Assembly (NCBI GenBank): GCA_002405995.1
Contig: DHMW01000114.1
Span: 3,999 to 9,817, forward strand
Reading direction: 5' to 3'
DNA length: 5,819 nt
Origin: Oscillospiraceae bacterium UBA4632
GTDB taxonomy: Bacteria; Bacillota; Clostridia; Oscillospirales; Oscillospiraceae
Below are positions 5,371 to 5,819 of this stretch, one piece after another. The notes beneath the pieces are model-generated. The model was given only the letters and a program-made list of their open reading frames with translations. It did not search any database and had not been told where the DNA came from. Position 1 is the stretch's first letter. The number at the start of each line of letters is the position of its first letter. A program made the translations under genes and the position numbers.

Positions 5371-5819
5371 TACGCCTCGGCGCCCTTGCCGCCGTTCCAC
5401 TTCCATGCGCGCACCTCGGGCAGGTCCACGCCGTTGTCCTTGATATACTGGCGGTGCTCGACGAGCTTGTCGTTCATCTTCTGGATGAGGTAGGCGCCGC
5501 GGTTGCCGAGCTGCGGCAGACGCTGCACCGTGTCGATGACGAGGTCGAAGCGGTCGATGTCGTTGAGCACGCGCATGTCGAACGGGGTCGTGATCGTGCC
5601 CTCCTCCTTATAGCCGCGCACGTGCAGGTTGCGGTTGTGGCGGCGGTAGGTCAGCTCGTGGATCAGCGTGGGATAGCCGTGGTAGGCGAAGATGATGGGC
5701 TTGTCCCTGGTGAAGAGCGTGTCATACTCTGCGTCGGTCAGGCCGTGGGGATGCTCGGTGTGCGGCTGGAGCTTCATCAAATCGACCACGTTCACGACGC
5801 GGATCTTGAGCTCCGGCAG
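5370..5819 (-). CDS. xfp: Phosphoketolase, C-terminal part (partial, 5' end outside window)
   Basis: The frame is open to the right edge; the last 149 residues are visible, beginning LPELKIRVVNVVDLMKLQ. The enzyme is a thiamine-diphosphate-dependent phosphoketolase, which splits xylulose 5-phosphate (and often fructose 6-phosphate) with phosphate into acetyl phosphate plus glyceraldehyde 3-phosphate (or erythrose 4-phosphate). The visible region is the XFP C-terminal domain, with strongly conserved blocks HTEHPHGLTD, KPIIFAYHGYPTLIHELTYR, VRGYKEEGTITTPFDMRVLN and DIDRFDLVID. The thiamine-binding domains lie outside the window. The complete protein is usually about 790-825 residues. The end looks intact, with no frameshift. 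It would feed acetyl phosphate to acetate kinase for ATP or to phosphotransacetylase. The promoter is outside the window; the NifX-like gene follows in the same transcript. Whether it uses fructose 6-phosphate as well cannot be judged from this part. Confidence 0.96.
   Translation of the reverse strand: MPELKIRVVNVVDLMKLQPHTEHPHGLTDAEYDTLFTRDKPIIFAYHGYPTLIHELTYRRHNRNLHVRGYKEEGTITTPFDMRVLNDIDRFDLVIDTVQRLPQLGNRGAYLIQKMNDKLVEHRQYIKDNGVDLPEVRAWKWNGGKGAEA

Noticed and set aside
1..5819. CRISPR arrays, insertion sequences, tRNA/rRNA genes, phage or toxin-antitoxin modules
   Set aside because: No regularly spaced repeats, transposase or integrase motifs, cloverleaf-like segments or small paired genes were seen; all coding space is taken by housekeeping-like genes with short intergenic gaps.

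Overview
The window looks like chromosomal DNA from a GC-rich, anaerobic Gram-positive bacterium, most likely a gut clostridial lineage of the Oscillospiraceae type. This rests on strong AGGAGG-type ribosome binding sites, near-consensus sigma-A promoters, a Gram-positive style lipoprotein peptide-binding protein, a membrane-anchored bacterial SH3 protein and a phosphoketolase, all with GC-rich codon use. The taxonomic assignment is inference, because the window has no rRNA or other marker gene. No mobile element, CRISPR array, tRNA or rRNA was seen.

Layout, left to right: (1) the 3' part of a DEAD-box RNA helicase gene (+, open at the left edge), closed by a strong intrinsic terminator. (2) A single-gene unit with its own promoter, encoding a lipoprotein solute-binding protein of the oligopeptide (OppA/SBP_bac_5) type, with no permease or ATPase genes beside it. 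(3) A single-gene unit for a cation:proton antiporter with an Asp-Asp motif, whose mRNA probably begins with a stem-loop. (4) A single-gene unit for a small membrane-anchored protein with an extracytoplasmic SH3 domain; it has a sigma-A promoter and, further upstream, an ECF-sigma-like promoter. (5) Convergent to these, on the minus strand, a two-gene unit: the 3' end of a phosphoketolase gene (open at the right edge) and a small NifX-like protein with a cysteine-rich tail. The ribosome binding site of the second gene abuts the stop codon of the first. A long hairpin between the convergent units can terminate transcription from both sides.

The plus-strand genes do not form an operon: each is bounded by an intrinsic terminator, and the last three have recognisable promoters. 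Their shared theme, if any, is the cell envelope (peptide binding, ion/proton exchange, wall-facing SH3 domain). The minus-strand pair looks co-transcribed and probably translationally coupled, linking a central carbon enzyme to an uncharacterised putative metal-binding protein.

No clearly new multi-gene system is visible. The points most worth a second look are the ECF-like promoter in front of the SH3 protein, the divergent NifX-like protein coupled to phosphoketolase, and the 5'-terminal stem-loop of the antiporter mRNA. No intergenic stretch exceeds 300 bases.
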